The notes under the pieces: model-generated
The model's input: only the letters and a program-made list of their open reading frames with translations
Told to the model about the DNA's origin: nothing
Database searches by the model: none
Shown: positions 1-6,652 of the stretch, piece after piece
Numbering within the stretch: position 1 is the first letter of the stretch
Layout: every line of letters begins with the position of its first letter
Assembly (NCBI GenBank): GCA_035632955.1
Contig: DASQFU010000041.1
Location: 1 to 15,195 of the forward strand
Direction of reading: 5' to 3'
DNA: 15,195 nt
Source of the DNA: DASQFU01 sp035632955
GTDB taxonomy: Bacteria; Eisenbacteria; RBG-16-71-46
Translations under genes and position numbers: made by a program

Positions 1-1
1 C

Positions 2-241
2 CGCAAGCGGCAGGAGGCTCAGCGCGCTGCGGCGGAGGCGCGCGCCGGGGCCGCCGCGAATGAGGTCGTTCCCTGGCTGCGACAGCTCGGCTTCGGTGCC
101 GATCAAGCGCGCTGTGCTGCCAAGCTGTGCGAGACCATTCCCGACGCTTCGCTCGAGGAGCGAGTGCGCGTCGCTTTATCCTTCTTCCATCCGAGACTTG
201 GCCAGGGCCGCGCCGCAAACAGCCTGGGGACGGCGTCCTGA
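2..241 (+). CDS. 3' end of a gene whose product ends in a RuvA-C-like helical domain (partial)
   Basis: An open frame enters from the left edge and ends at TGA 239-241, giving 79 residues of a C-terminus. It starts with a charged Ala/Arg/Glu-rich helix (RKRQEAQRAAAEARAG), probably coiled coil or linker. About 45 residues follow (VVPWLRQLGFGADQARCAAK, then IPDASLEERVRVALSFF) with the pattern of the small three-helix RuvA C-terminal/UBA-like fold, in which a Leu-Gly-[FY] turn is followed by an Ala-rich helix and 'ASLEE.VR.AL'. In RuvA this module contacts RuvB, but it is also found as a tail on unrelated proteins. The N-terminus lies outside the window, so the function is unknown. Codon use is GC-rich like the neighbours. 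It is the only plus-strand gene here and is convergent with comB, 19 bases apart. Confidence 0.55.
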   Translation, partial: RKRQEAQRAAAEARAGAAANEVVPWLRQLGFGADQARCAAKLCETIPDASLEERVRVALSFFHPRLGQGRAANSLGTAS

Positions 242-265
242 CGCGCCGGCACAGATCACGTCAGG
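237..265. terminator. Inverted repeat spanning both stop codons of convergent genes
   Basis: CCTGACG at 237-243 and CGTCAGG at 259-265 form a perfect 7-bp dyad with a 15-base loop. It includes the TGA of the left-edge gene and the TGA (minus strand) of comB. The tail-to-tail position fits a two-way transcription terminator. There is no T-run on either side and the stem is short, so this could be chance. Confidence 0.3.
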
Positions 266-1004
266 GACGAGGCATCGATATCGCCTGTTCCAGGCCACCA
301 AGCTCGAAGGCACGGTCGATCGAGTCGAGCTCGGCGCACGATGCCACGTCGCGCGCGAACGCCGGTCCGAGCGAGCGCAGATAGCGACCGTGGGACGAAC
401 CCTCGACCAGCGCGCGCACCTCCTCGCGCGTCGCCGGTGCGAGCGCGCGCGCCAGCCGCGCGCCTGCACCCCTCATTCGAGCGCCTCGCGACTCGAGCCG
501 CGCACACAGGAGTCCGGCGCATGCGGCGTCCTCGAGGCAGAAGTCGACGAGCTTCCCCGCGCACAGGATCACGACGTCACGCTGGCCGGCGAGCGCATCG
601 ACGACCGCCGCCGCATTCACGAACGCGGCCAGTAGGCGGCGACCGGCGCGCCCGGCCTCGCGCATTACCCGCGAACCGTTCGTCGAGGCGAACGCGAGAC
701 GCTTGCCGGCCACGCGCTCGGCGGTGTACTCGAACGGCGAGTTGCCGAGGTCGAAGCCGGGAACGATCCGTCCTTCCCGCTCACCGCACGCTAGCACGTC
801 GGCTTCCCGGTCGCGGCACGCCAGCGCCTCGCCGGTCGACTCGAACGGAATCACCCCGCGCGCGCCATGGTGCAGCGCAATGGTGAGGGAGGTCGTCGCG
901 CGCAGGACGTCGATCACGACAGCGCAATCGCCCGGGCCAAGCGGTCGCTGCGGCGCGCCGGCCGGGTCGGGCCGGAGCCTTACGGCGACCCGCTCGCGCC
1001 TCAA
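261..1004 (-). CDS. comB: ComB-family protein, 2-phosphosulfolactate phosphatase-like
   Basis: The 247-residue product matches the ComB family in length and in motif order: VVIDVLRATTS (residues about 29-39), GEREG...GFDLGNSP (about 74-90), STNGS (107-111) and CAGKLVDFCLEDA (about 148-160). Family members are Mg-dependent phosphatases that convert 2-phosphosulfolactate to sulfolactate in coenzyme M synthesis. Many bacteria without coenzyme M carry homologs of unproven role, and no other CoM gene is seen here, so the substrate is inferred only by family. The start is TTG at 1004; no ATG or GTG is available in the right place, and upstream the frame runs into the 21-bp repeat tract. It lies 58 bases downstream of accC and is probably the last gene of the aroB-accC run. 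Identity of the family is secure; the exact reaction is less so. Confidence 0.8.
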   Translation of the reverse strand: MRRERVAVRLRPDPAGAPQRPLGPGDCAVVIDVLRATTSLTIALHHGARGVIPFESTGEALACRDREADVLACGEREGRIVPGFDLGNSPFEYTAERVAGKRLAFASTNGSRVMREAGRAGRRLLAAFVNAAAVVDALAGQRDVVILCAGKLVDFCLEDAACAGLLCARLESRGARMRGAGARLARALAPATREEVRALVEGSSHGRYLRSLGPAFARDVASCAELDSIDRAFELGGLEQAISMPRP

Positions 1005-1083
1005 CCGGCGGTCCCGCCGTTCAACCGGCAGTGCTCGCGGCTCAACCTGCGTTGCTCGCGACTCAGCCGGCGGGCGCGGGTTC
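1001..1083. repeat. Imperfect 21-bp tandem repeat, about four units, between accC and comB
   Basis: Four successive units begin TCAACCGGC (1001), TCAACCGGC (1021), TCAACCTGC (1042) and TCAGCCGGC (1063), with spacings of 20, 21 and 21. The first three continue with a variable half that is TGCTCGCG-like in units two and three. The tract covers the last codons of accC, the whole accC-comB spacer, and the TTG start of comB. Because most spacings are 21, a multiple of three, the comB frame stays open through most of it. It may reflect slippage duplication or a protein- or RNA-binding array at the comB translation start. Confidence 0.6.
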
Positions 1084-2424
1084 GCGTTTCAACAGATGCT
1101 CGACGAAGTGCGTGTCGAGATCGCCGGCCTGGAAGCGCGGGTCGCGGAGCGCCACGGCGTGGAATGGCAGCGTGGTCTTGATGCCCTCGACGATCATCTC
1201 TTCGATCGCGATCTCCATCCGCCGCAACGCCTCGGGGCGATCCTTGCCGTAGGCGATCAGCTTGCCGATCATCGAGTCGTAATACGGCGGCACCGTGTAG
1301 CCCGCGTACACGTGGCTATCGACGCGGATTCCGGGACCTCCGGGCTTGTACCAGTAGGTGATCTTGCCGGGGCTCGGACGGAAGCCATGCTCGTGATCCT
1401 CGGCGTTGATCCGGCACTCGATCGCGTGCCCGCGCCACTCCACCTGCTCCTGCGTGCGCGACAGTGATTCGCCCGCGGCGACCCGGATCTGCTCCTTCAC
1501 GAGATCGAGCCCGGTCACCTCTTCGGTCACCGGGTGCTCGACCTGGATGCGCGTGTTCATCTCCATGAAATAGAACGAGCCGTCCTGATCGAACAGGAAC
1601 TCCATGGTCCCGGCATTCAGATAGCCGATCGACCGCGCCCCGCGCACCGCCAGCTCGCCGACCTCGCGGCGCTTCGCGTCACTGAGGAACGGGCTCGGCG
1701 ATTCCTCGATCAGCTTCTGGTGGTTGCGCTGCACCGAGCATTCGCGCTCGCCGAGGTGGATCAGGTTGCCGTGCGAGTCGCCGAACAACTGAAACTCGAT
1801 GTGGCGCGGCCGCGCGATGTACTTCTCGAGGTACACGGTGTTGTTGTTGAACGCCGCCCCCGCCTCGGCTTGCGCGATCCCGAACCCGACGCGGAGCTGC
1901 TTCTCCTCCGACGCGACGCGCATACCGCGACCGCCGCCGCCGGCCGCCGCCTTGATGATCACGGGATAACCGATGTCCGCGGCCAGCTTCAACGCCTCGT
2001 CGACGTCGCTCAGCACGCCTTCGCTCCCGGGCACGATCGGCAGGCCGGCCTCGCTCATGGTGCGCCGGGCGACCGACTTGTCGCCCATCTTGCGGATCAT
2101 TTCCGCCGTCGGCCCGATGAACGTGAAGCCGCACGACACGCACACTTCCGCGAAGTGGGCGTTCTCGGATAGGAAGCCGTAGCCGGGATGGATTGCATCG
2201 GCCCCGGTGACCTCGGCGGCCGAGACCAGCCGGGCGATGTAGTTGTACGACTGCGCGGGAGGTGCCGGCCCGATGCACACCGACTCGTCGGCGAGCCGGA
2301 CGTGCAGGCTATCGCGGTCGGCTTCGCTGAACACCGCGACCGTGGAGACGCGCAGCTCGCGGCAGGCACGAATGACCCGCAGCGCAATCTCACCCCGATT
2401 GGCGATCAGGACCTTTCGGAACAT
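1063..2424 (-). CDS. accC: Biotin carboxylase subunit of acetyl-CoA carboxylase
   Basis: The 453-residue protein has the full biotin carboxylase layout. The N-terminal domain has KVLIANRGEIALR (4-16) and HPGYGFLSEN (79-88). The ATP-grasp domain has the AxxK lysine at about 159 and the glycine-rich loop AAAGGGGRGMR (159-169). ERECSVQRNHQKLIEESP (226-243) and FMEMNTRIQVEHPVTEE (286-302) carry the metal, bicarbonate and catalytic Arg/Glu residues. It carboxylates the biotin on AccB using ATP and bicarbonate, the first half-reaction of malonyl-CoA synthesis. Length is normal for AccC. The start is ATG at 2424, four bases after the pilT stop, so translation is probably coupled; AGGGG lies almost against the ATG, too close for a good Shine-Dalgarno. 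The partner accB is one gene upstream, separated by pilT, which is unusual. Confidence 0.95.
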   Translation of the reverse strand: MFRKVLIANRGEIALRVIRACRELRVSTVAVFSEADRDSLHVRLADESVCIGPAPPAQSYNYIARLVSAAEVTGADAIHPGYGFLSENAHFAEVCVSCGFTFIGPTAEMIRKMGDKSVARRTMSEAGLPIVPGSEGVLSDVDEALKLAADIGYPVIIKAAAGGGGRGMRVASEEKQLRVGFGIAQAEAGAAFNNNTVYLEKYIARPRHIEFQLFGDSHGNLIHLGERECSVQRNHQKLIEESPSPFLSDAKRREVGELAVRGARSIGYLNAGTMEFLFDQDGSFYFMEMNTRIQVEHPVTEEVTGLDLVKEQIRVAAGESLSRTQEQVEWRGHAIECRINAEDHEHGFRPSPGKITYWYKPGGPGIRVDSHVYAGYTVPPYYDSMIGKLIAYGKDRPEALRRMEIAIEEMIVEGIKTTLPFHAVALRDPRFQAGDLDTHFVEHLLKREPAPAG

Positions 2425-2428
2425 TCCC

Positions 2429-3637
2429 CTACGTGTGCGTCATCCACTCGGCGCGACCTCCGCTCGGAGTTCCGAGCGCCGCCGGTGAACCGGAAGTCTT
2501 GCCGATCGGACCCACGCCTTCCTCGCCGCCGGTGGTCGCATCCACCGGCTGCCAGGTGCGGTCGGACGTGGCGGAGATGCCCTTGAGCTTGAGACTGAGC
2601 TCGTTCGGGTTGTTGCAGTTGCGCAGCGCTTCCTCTTCGGTGATCAGGCCCTCGCGCAGCAGCGTGAGCACCGACTGGTCGAAGGTCTGCATTCCGTACT
2701 GGGTCACACCCTCGGCCACCGCGGTGTGGATCATCGGCACCTTCTCGGGGTTCATGATGAACTCGCGAATCGTCGGCGTGCTCACCATGACCTCGACCGC
2801 CGGCACCCGGCCCGCGCCATCGAGGCGCGCGATCAGGCGCTGCGAGATCACCGCCCGCAGGTTCGAGGCGATCGACATCCGCACCTCGTGGTGCTGATGC
2901 GGCGGATAGAACGAGATGATGCGCTGGAGCGTCTGGACCACGTCCGTGGTGTGCAGCGTCGACATCACGAGATGTCCGGTGTCGGCCGCCATCAGCACCG
3001 TGCTCATGGTCTCCAGATCGCGCACCTCGCCGACCAGGATCACGTCCGGGTCCTGGCGCAGCACGTACTTGAGACCGTCCTGGAACGAGCGCGTGTCGAG
3101 GCCGACTTCGCGCTGGTGAATGAACGACAGCCGGTCGCGGTGGAGGAACTCGATCGGATCCTCGACCGTGATGATGTTGCGCGTCGTCACCTTGTTGATC
3201 GCGTCGATCATCGCCGCGAGCGTCGTCGATTTGCCGGAGCCGGTGCGCCCCGTGACCAGCACCAGTCCGCGCGGCGAGAACGCCAGCTCGCGCACCGCCG
3301 GGGGCAGGCGCAGGTCTTCGATCGTCGGCACCTCGACCGGGACGTGGCGCAGCGCGAGCGCGACCGTGCCGCGCTGCATGAAGATGTTGGCGCGGAACCG
3401 GGCCAGGCCCGAGACGCCGAACGCGAAGTCGATCTCGTTGTGGGTCGAGAAGTAGAGCCGCTGCTCCTCGTTCAGGAGCTGCTGGCACACGTCTCGGAGC
3501 TGCTGCGCACTCGGCGCCGGCTCGTCGAGCGTGTAGAGGACGCCGTCCACGCGCACCACCGGCGCCGTGCCGGCCTTCAAGTGGAGGTCGCTGGCGCGGG
3601 CCGCGATCATCTTGTCGAGAACGCTGCGGATGTTCAT
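2429..3637 (-). CDS. pilT: PilT-type twitching motility (pilus retraction) ATPase
   Basis: The 402-residue GspE/PilT-family ATPase has a PAS-like N-terminal domain (1-100, beginning with a 'SDLHLKAG' motif at 16-23). It has Walker A GRTGSGKST (130-138), the Asp box ITVEDPIEF (156-164), Walker B DPDVILVGEVRD (196-207) and the His box STLHTTD (226-232). The tail has GMQTFDQSVLTLLREG and NPNEL, typical of PilT rather than PilB; the tetracysteine site of PilB is absent. PilT depolymerises type IV pili from the cytoplasmic face of the inner membrane. The last 45 or so residues are a Gly/Ser/Thr-rich tail. The start is ATG at 3637 with GGGGT five bases upstream. No other pilus gene is in the window; it lies between accB (40 bases) and accC (4 bases) and must be co-transcribed with them. 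Confidence 0.93.
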   Translation of the reverse strand: MNIRSVLDKMIAARASDLHLKAGTAPVVRVDGVLYTLDEPAPSAQQLRDVCQQLLNEEQRLYFSTHNEIDFAFGVSGLARFRANIFMQRGTVALALRHVPVEVPTIEDLRLPPAVRELAFSPRGLVLVTGRTGSGKSTTLAAMIDAINKVTTRNIITVEDPIEFLHRDRLSFIHQREVGLDTRSFQDGLKYVLRQDPDVILVGEVRDLETMSTVLMAADTGHLVMSTLHTTDVVQTLQRIISFYPPHQHHEVRMSIASNLRAVISQRLIARLDGAGRVPAVEVMVSTPTIREFIMNPEKVPMIHTAVAEGVTQYGMQTFDQSVLTLLREGLITEEEALRNCNNPNELSLKLKGISATSDRTWQPVDATTGGEEGVGPIGKTSGSPAALGTPSGGRAEWMTHT

Positions 3638-3677
3638 CTGGCACCCCGTCGCACAGCCCCCGGTCGGGGCGGCGCGC

Positions 3678-4241
3678 TCACAGTGGTTCGAGCAGGAACA
3701 GCTTTTGCCCGAACTCCACCGGCTGGGCGTTCTCGACCAGGATGCGGACGATCCGTCCCTTGGACTCGGATTCGATTTCGTTCATGAGCTTCATGGCTTC
3801 GAGGATGCAGACCGTCTGCCCCACCTGAACCACGTCGCCCATCTCGACGTACGGATCCGCGTCCGGTGCCGGCGCGCGATAGAAGGTCCCCACCATCGGG
3901 GAGGTGATCGCGACGAGATTCTCGGAGCGGTCCGCGGGAGCCGCCGGGCTGTCCGGTGCTGCTCCGGTGTTCCCGGGCGCCGGCGCCGCGGCCGTATGGG
4001 GCGCGATGACGCCGCCCTGCGCGATCCGAACGGTCCTGCCCCCGGCGGTCACTTCGAGCTCGCCGATTCCGGTGCGCTGCACGAGGCGGATGAGCTGCCG
4101 CAGTTCGGCGAGCTCGAACCCCGCGGGCTTCGCACCACGCGAGTTATCGGCGGCGGACGGCCGGGACTTGACCGGACGGTCGGCGGGAGCAGGAGCCGCC
4201 CCGAGCCTTGGGCGGCGGCGCGACTTAGGTTTGGCGGACAC
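3678..4241 (-). CDS. accB: Biotin carboxyl carrier protein of acetyl-CoA carboxylase
   Basis: The C-terminal biotinyl domain carries the biotinylation motif EAMKLMNEIES; the modified lysine is about residue 151 of 187, the usual 35-40 residues from the end, and the domain opens with ITSPMVGTFYRAPAPDADPY. An Ala/Pro-rich linker separates this from the N-terminal region ELAELRQLIRLVQRTGIGEL, conserved in BCCPs. The start chosen is GTG at 4241, overlapping the 3' end of aroQ by 17 bases. A longer reading from 4295 would overlap aroQ by 71 bases and adds residues unlike the family. From this GTG there is a basic Arg/Lys/Pro-rich leader of about 40 residues before the conserved part. No clear Shine-Dalgarno is seen, so coupling to aroQ is likely. 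AccB carries CO2 between AccC and the carboxyltransferase. Confidence 0.9.
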   Translation of the reverse strand: MSAKPKSRRRPRLGAAPAPADRPVKSRPSAADNSRGAKPAGFELAELRQLIRLVQRTGIGELEVTAGGRTVRIAQGGVIAPHTAAAPAPGNTGAAPDSPAAPADRSENLVAITSPMVGTFYRAPAPDADPYVEMGDVVQVGQTVCILEAMKLMNEIESESKGRIVRILVENAQPVEFGQKLFLLEPL

Positions 4242-4674
4242 GGGCGAGATGGCCGGCCAGAGCGCGCAGCCCGAGCAGGTAGCTTTCGGCGCCAAACCCC
4301 TGAACCACGCCGAGCGCGGCGCCCGAGATCAACGAGCGCTGCCGGAAGGATTCGCGAGCGAGCGGATTCGTCACGTGCACCTCCACCACCGGGATCCCCG
4401 CCGCGAGCACCGCATCGCGCAACGCGACGCTGGTGTGCGTGAGCCCGCCGGGATTCAGCAGCACCCCGTCGGCACGATCAGGGGATCGGTGGAGCGCGTC
4501 AATCAGGACGCCCTCGTGGTTGCTCTGGAGACATTCGAGACTGCACTCGAGCTCCGCTCCGAGCTGTTTCAGGCGCAGGTCGACTTCGGCGAGGGACGCG
4601 TGCCCATACAGATCCGGCTCGCGGGCGCCCAGTGAGTCGAGGTTCGGACCATGCAGGACCAGAATGCGATGCAC
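4225..4674 (-). CDS. aroQ: Type II 3-dehydroquinate dehydratase
   Basis: The 149-residue product has the length and motifs of type II dehydroquinases: ILVLHGPNL (4-12), LGAREPDLYG (15-24, with the active-site Arg18 and Tyr23), QSNHEG (50-55), LLNPGGLTHTSVALRD (72-87), VEVHVTNPLARESFR (97-111, with catalytic His100 and Arg107) and GVVQGFG. It converts 3-dehydroquinate to 3-dehydroshikimate, the step after AroB. The usual 'NGPN' is HGPN and the usual 'NPGAYTHTS' is NPGGLTHTS, mild variants. The start is GTG at 4674, preceded by GAGG four bases upstream. It follows aroB after 26 bases and its 3' end overlaps accB. Confidence 0.93.
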   Translation of the reverse strand: MHRILVLHGPNLDSLGAREPDLYGHASLAEVDLRLKQLGAELECSLECLQSNHEGVLIDALHRSPDRADGVLLNPGGLTHTSVALRDAVLAAGIPVVEVHVTNPLARESFRQRSLISGAALGVVQGFGAESYLLGLRALAGHLARVRQT

Positions 4675-4700
4675 GGTGCCTCGCGAGCGGCCTCCCGGAC

Positions 4701-5804
4701 TCAGGACAGTGCCCCGACTTCCAGCAGCGCCGCTTTAACCAAGCGGCTATCAACAGGATGCGGCACGCTAGCATGGCCCACCCGGGGGGTCAACACCCAG
4801 CGGACCTGCGAACCGCGCTTCTTGTCGTGCGCCATCGCTACCAGCAACGCCGCGAGCGGCGTCGGCGGCATGCGGCGCGGCAGCGCGAATGCGTCGAGCA
4901 GCGCGTCCTGGCGCGTGCGCGCCGCCGGATCGAGCCCGGCACGCCGCACCGAGAGCCACGCCGCGGCGCGCATGCCGATCGCGACGGCTTCGCCATGCAG
5001 CAGGCCGCGGTAGCCGCGCGCCGCCTCGAGCGCGTGGGCCGTGGTATGGCCGTAGTTGAGCGCCGTGCGCCGTCCGCCTTCGCGCTCGCGCTCGTCGCCG
5101 CGCACGACCCGAGCCTTGGCGCGCAGGGTGCGCGACACGATGGCTTCGAGTGCCACGAGGTCGCCGCGGCCGAGTGCTGCGGCCGCCTGCTCGGTGTGCC
5201 GGAACAGCGTCGCGTCGGTCGCCATGCCCGTCTTCACGACTTCCGCGAGACCGGCCCGCAGATGGCGGCGCGGCAGCGTCATCAGCAGCTCGGGGTCGAC
5301 GAGCACGACGTCCGGCTGATGGAACGCCCCGGCCAGGTTCTTCCCCCCCGGCAGATCGATCGCCGTCTTGCCGCCGATGCTGCTGTCGACCTGAGCGACC
5401 AGCGACGTGGGCACGCCGATCCACCGCACACCCCGCAGCCAGGTCGCGGCGGCGAAGCCCGCGAGATCGCCGACCACACCGCCGCCGAGGGCGACGACCA
5501 GATCGCGCCGGCCGATCTCCAGAGCCTTCAGTTCCTCCCAGAGCCGCGCGAGCTGGAGCGGGCGTTTCGTGCGCTCGCCAACCGGCACGGTCACGAGCTC
5601 GGCGGCGAGTCCGGCGCGGCGTAGCGACGCCAGCGCTCTTTCGCCGTGAAGAGCGGCTACCGTGGCGTCGCTCACCAATGCCGCGCGGCGCCCGCCCGGA
5701 AGCCGGCGCGCCACCGATCCGAGATCGGCGAGCGCGCCGCGCCGGATGCGCACGCGTGAGCGCGCGCGATGACCAGGGAAACGAAGGACGAGGTCGGCCG
5801 CCAC
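4701..5804 (-). CDS. aroB: 3-dehydroquinate synthase
   Basis: The 367-residue protein has the NAD-binding GGGVVGDLAGFAA segment (107-119) and the signature VPTSLVAQVDSSIGGKTAID (131-150) followed by PGGKN. The zinc ligands are Glu188 in LAEVVKTG, His253 in NYGHTTAHALE and His270 in LLHGEAVAIGM. It cyclises DAHP to 3-dehydroquinate in the shikimate pathway, and AroQ next door uses the product. The start is GTG at 5804, with GAAGG ten bases upstream; that GAAGG overlaps the TGA of the broken upstream gene (5818-5820), so the two were once tightly linked. The residues after the start (VLRFPGHRARSRVRI) fit the family. It is the first intact gene of the aroB-to-comB run. Confidence 0.95.
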   Translation of the reverse strand: MAADLVLRFPGHRARSRVRIRRGALADLGSVARRLPGGRRAALVSDATVAALHGERALASLRRAGLAAELVTVPVGERTKRPLQLARLWEELKALEIGRRDLVVALGGGVVGDLAGFAAATWLRGVRWIGVPTSLVAQVDSSIGGKTAIDLPGGKNLAGAFHQPDVVLVDPELLMTLPRRHLRAGLAEVVKTGMATDATLFRHTEQAAAALGRGDLVALEAIVSRTLRAKARVVRGDEREREGGRRTALNYGHTTAHALEAARGYRGLLHGEAVAIGMRAAAWLSVRRAGLDPAARTRQDALLDAFALPRRMPPTPLAALLVAMAHDKKRGSQVRWVLTPRVGHASVPHPVDSRLVKAALLEVGALS

Positions 5805-5817
5805 GACTTAAGCGCCT

Positions 5818-6249
5818 TCAGTTCGCCAGCAGCACAATCTTTCTCTGCTCGACGAACGCGCCGGCAGTGTCGCCTTGCCAGAGCAAAAATGGTGTTCGCC
5901 TTCGGGTAGTAGATACGGCACCGACGCCACGTTCTGACTCGTTGGGATTGTAGCGGTCACGCTCGGCACGAAGTTCCACAACTTCGAGTTCTCACTATGG
6001 CCGGTCAGGAGGATCGACGTGGTCTCGTTACCACCGACCACGGGACCACGCGGGACCGCTACATTGCTGGCTTGCGTGAAGGGTCGAAAGCTCTGGGGTG
6101 GTGACCCTACCCACTGTCGGTTCGTACTATTCGCGTGACCGTCTGCAAGGGGGGGCGACGTGAGAGAACACACCGTCGCAAGACATAGGGCCAAGCGCGC
6201 AGAACAGAGAAACTCATGGGTTCTCGAAGCAGCCCACCCGGAGCACCAT
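5818..6249 (-). pseudogene. Frame-disrupted gene for a small secreted protein with a sorting-tail-like C-terminus
   Basis: A textbook Shine-Dalgarno (AGGAGG, six-base spacer) precedes ATG 6249, but that frame stops after MVLRVGCFENP. A shift there enters a frame with a hydrophobic leader (FLCSARLALCLATVCSLTS) and about 90 residues with mostly G/C third positions, including GNETTSILLTGHSENSK and TATIPTSQNVASVPYLLPEG. At the T5 run (A5 at 5885-5889 on the plus strand) this frame goes wrong. With one extra T it would continue through HHFLLWQGDTAG into FVEQRKIVLLAN and stop at 5818. 'LPxGx.F....RKIVLL' resembles the end of FlgD-like/type IX sorting tails. The function of the middle part is not recognised. 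Two indels suggest decay, but a homopolymer sequencing error for the second is possible. Confidence 0.5.
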
Positions 6250-6255
6250 CTGCGG

Positions 6256-6261
6256 CCTCCT
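6256..6261 (-). promoter_or_regulatory. Strong Shine-Dalgarno of the broken secreted-protein gene
   Basis: AGGAGG on the minus strand (TTAGGAGG in context) sits six bases before ATG 6249. It is among the best ribosome-binding sites in the window, which argues that a real gene started here before the frame broke. Confidence 0.6.
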
Positions 6262-6264
6262 AAT

Positions 6265-6316
6265 GGTGATGTCTTGATCACCGATGTGCCCCGCCCGAGG
6301 GATGGGCATGCGGGGC
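6265..6316 (-). promoter_or_regulatory. Structured leader with two dyads just upstream of the ribosome site
   Basis: Nearest the ribosome site is a perfect 6-bp dyad, GGTGAT-N6-ATCACC (6265-6282), ending three bases from AGGAGG. Behind it, GCCCCGC (6288-6294) and GCGGGGC (6310-6316) form a 7-bp GC stem. Together they look like an operator or an RNA leader that could mask the ribosome site. No regulator or riboswitch family was recognised. They also lie upstream of aroB and so could affect the aroB run. Confidence 0.35.
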
Positions 6317-6416
6317 GCTCCACCAACGCATTACCGGTCCAGCCGTAAGCACGAAAAGGTTGCAGGACATTTCGGACACTCAGCGAGAGACCTGGCGGGC
6401 GACTAGGTCGGAATCA

Positions 6417-6465
6417 GGGCCGCTGAAGCGGCCCGGCGGCTCGATCCCGCACAATGGCGGGCGAG
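6417..6465. other. Two adjacent hairpins in the spacer
   Basis: GGGCCGC-TGAA-GCGGCCC (6417-6434) is a perfect 7-bp stem with a four-base loop. Five bases on, CTCG-AT-CCCGC-ACAATG-GCGGG-CGAG (6440-6465) is a 9-bp stem with a two-base bulge. Such a pair is unlikely in this lower-GC stretch by chance and may be part of a structured RNA or a factor-assisted terminator. Neither has a T-run after it. Confidence 0.4.
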
Positions 6466-6579
6466 GGGCTAGGGCACCGGCGCTCCAGATGTATAACGGT
6501 AGGCTTGACGACGGGCGTTCCGGAAGACCTTTCTCGTGCTTGCATTCGAAGCGGCGACAGGCCAGTGGGTCACTCCGAA

Positions 6580-6599
6580 CCTCGGCATCGTTGCCGAGG
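6580..6599 (-). terminator. Hairpin downstream of the htrA-like gene
   Basis: CCTCGGCA-TCGT-TGCCGAGG is a perfect 8-bp stem with a four-base loop, starting 54 bases past the htrA-like stop codon. Its position suggests the end of the sigma-factor transcript. It lacks a U-tract on the minus strand, so it would be a non-canonical or RNA-protecting stem. Confidence 0.45.
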
Positions 6600-6652
6600 A
6601 TATAGCGCCATACCCGGAGCCACTGAGTCGACTGGAGCTAGGCCATCAGCCC

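Larger units (their letters stand above)
6250..6652. other. Gene-free spacer of lower GC between the htrA-like gene and the aroB run
   Basis: About 400 bases hold no convincing gene on either strand: short frames in all directions lack the G/C third-position bias of the neighbours and lack ribosome sites. GC is visibly lower across the whole 5820-6650 region (for example 32 of 60 bases at 5941-6000 against 45 of 60 at 9301-9360). The spacer should contain the end of the sigma-htrA transcript and the promoter of the aroB run. It contains the hairpins listed separately. No clear -35/-10 pair could be chosen. Confidence 0.5.

Noticed and set aside
2406..3644. A 412-codon open frame on the minus strand overlapping pilT
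   Set aside because: It is the frame-shifted shadow of pilT: Arg/Pro/Gly/His-rich, with no recognisable motif, while the other frame encodes a complete PilT.
6433..6450. A tRNA/tmRNA T-arm-like piece (GCGG-CTCGATC-CCGC)
   Set aside because: No acceptor stem, anticodon arm, tag frame or CCA end could be found around it; it is better explained by the neighbouring hairpins.
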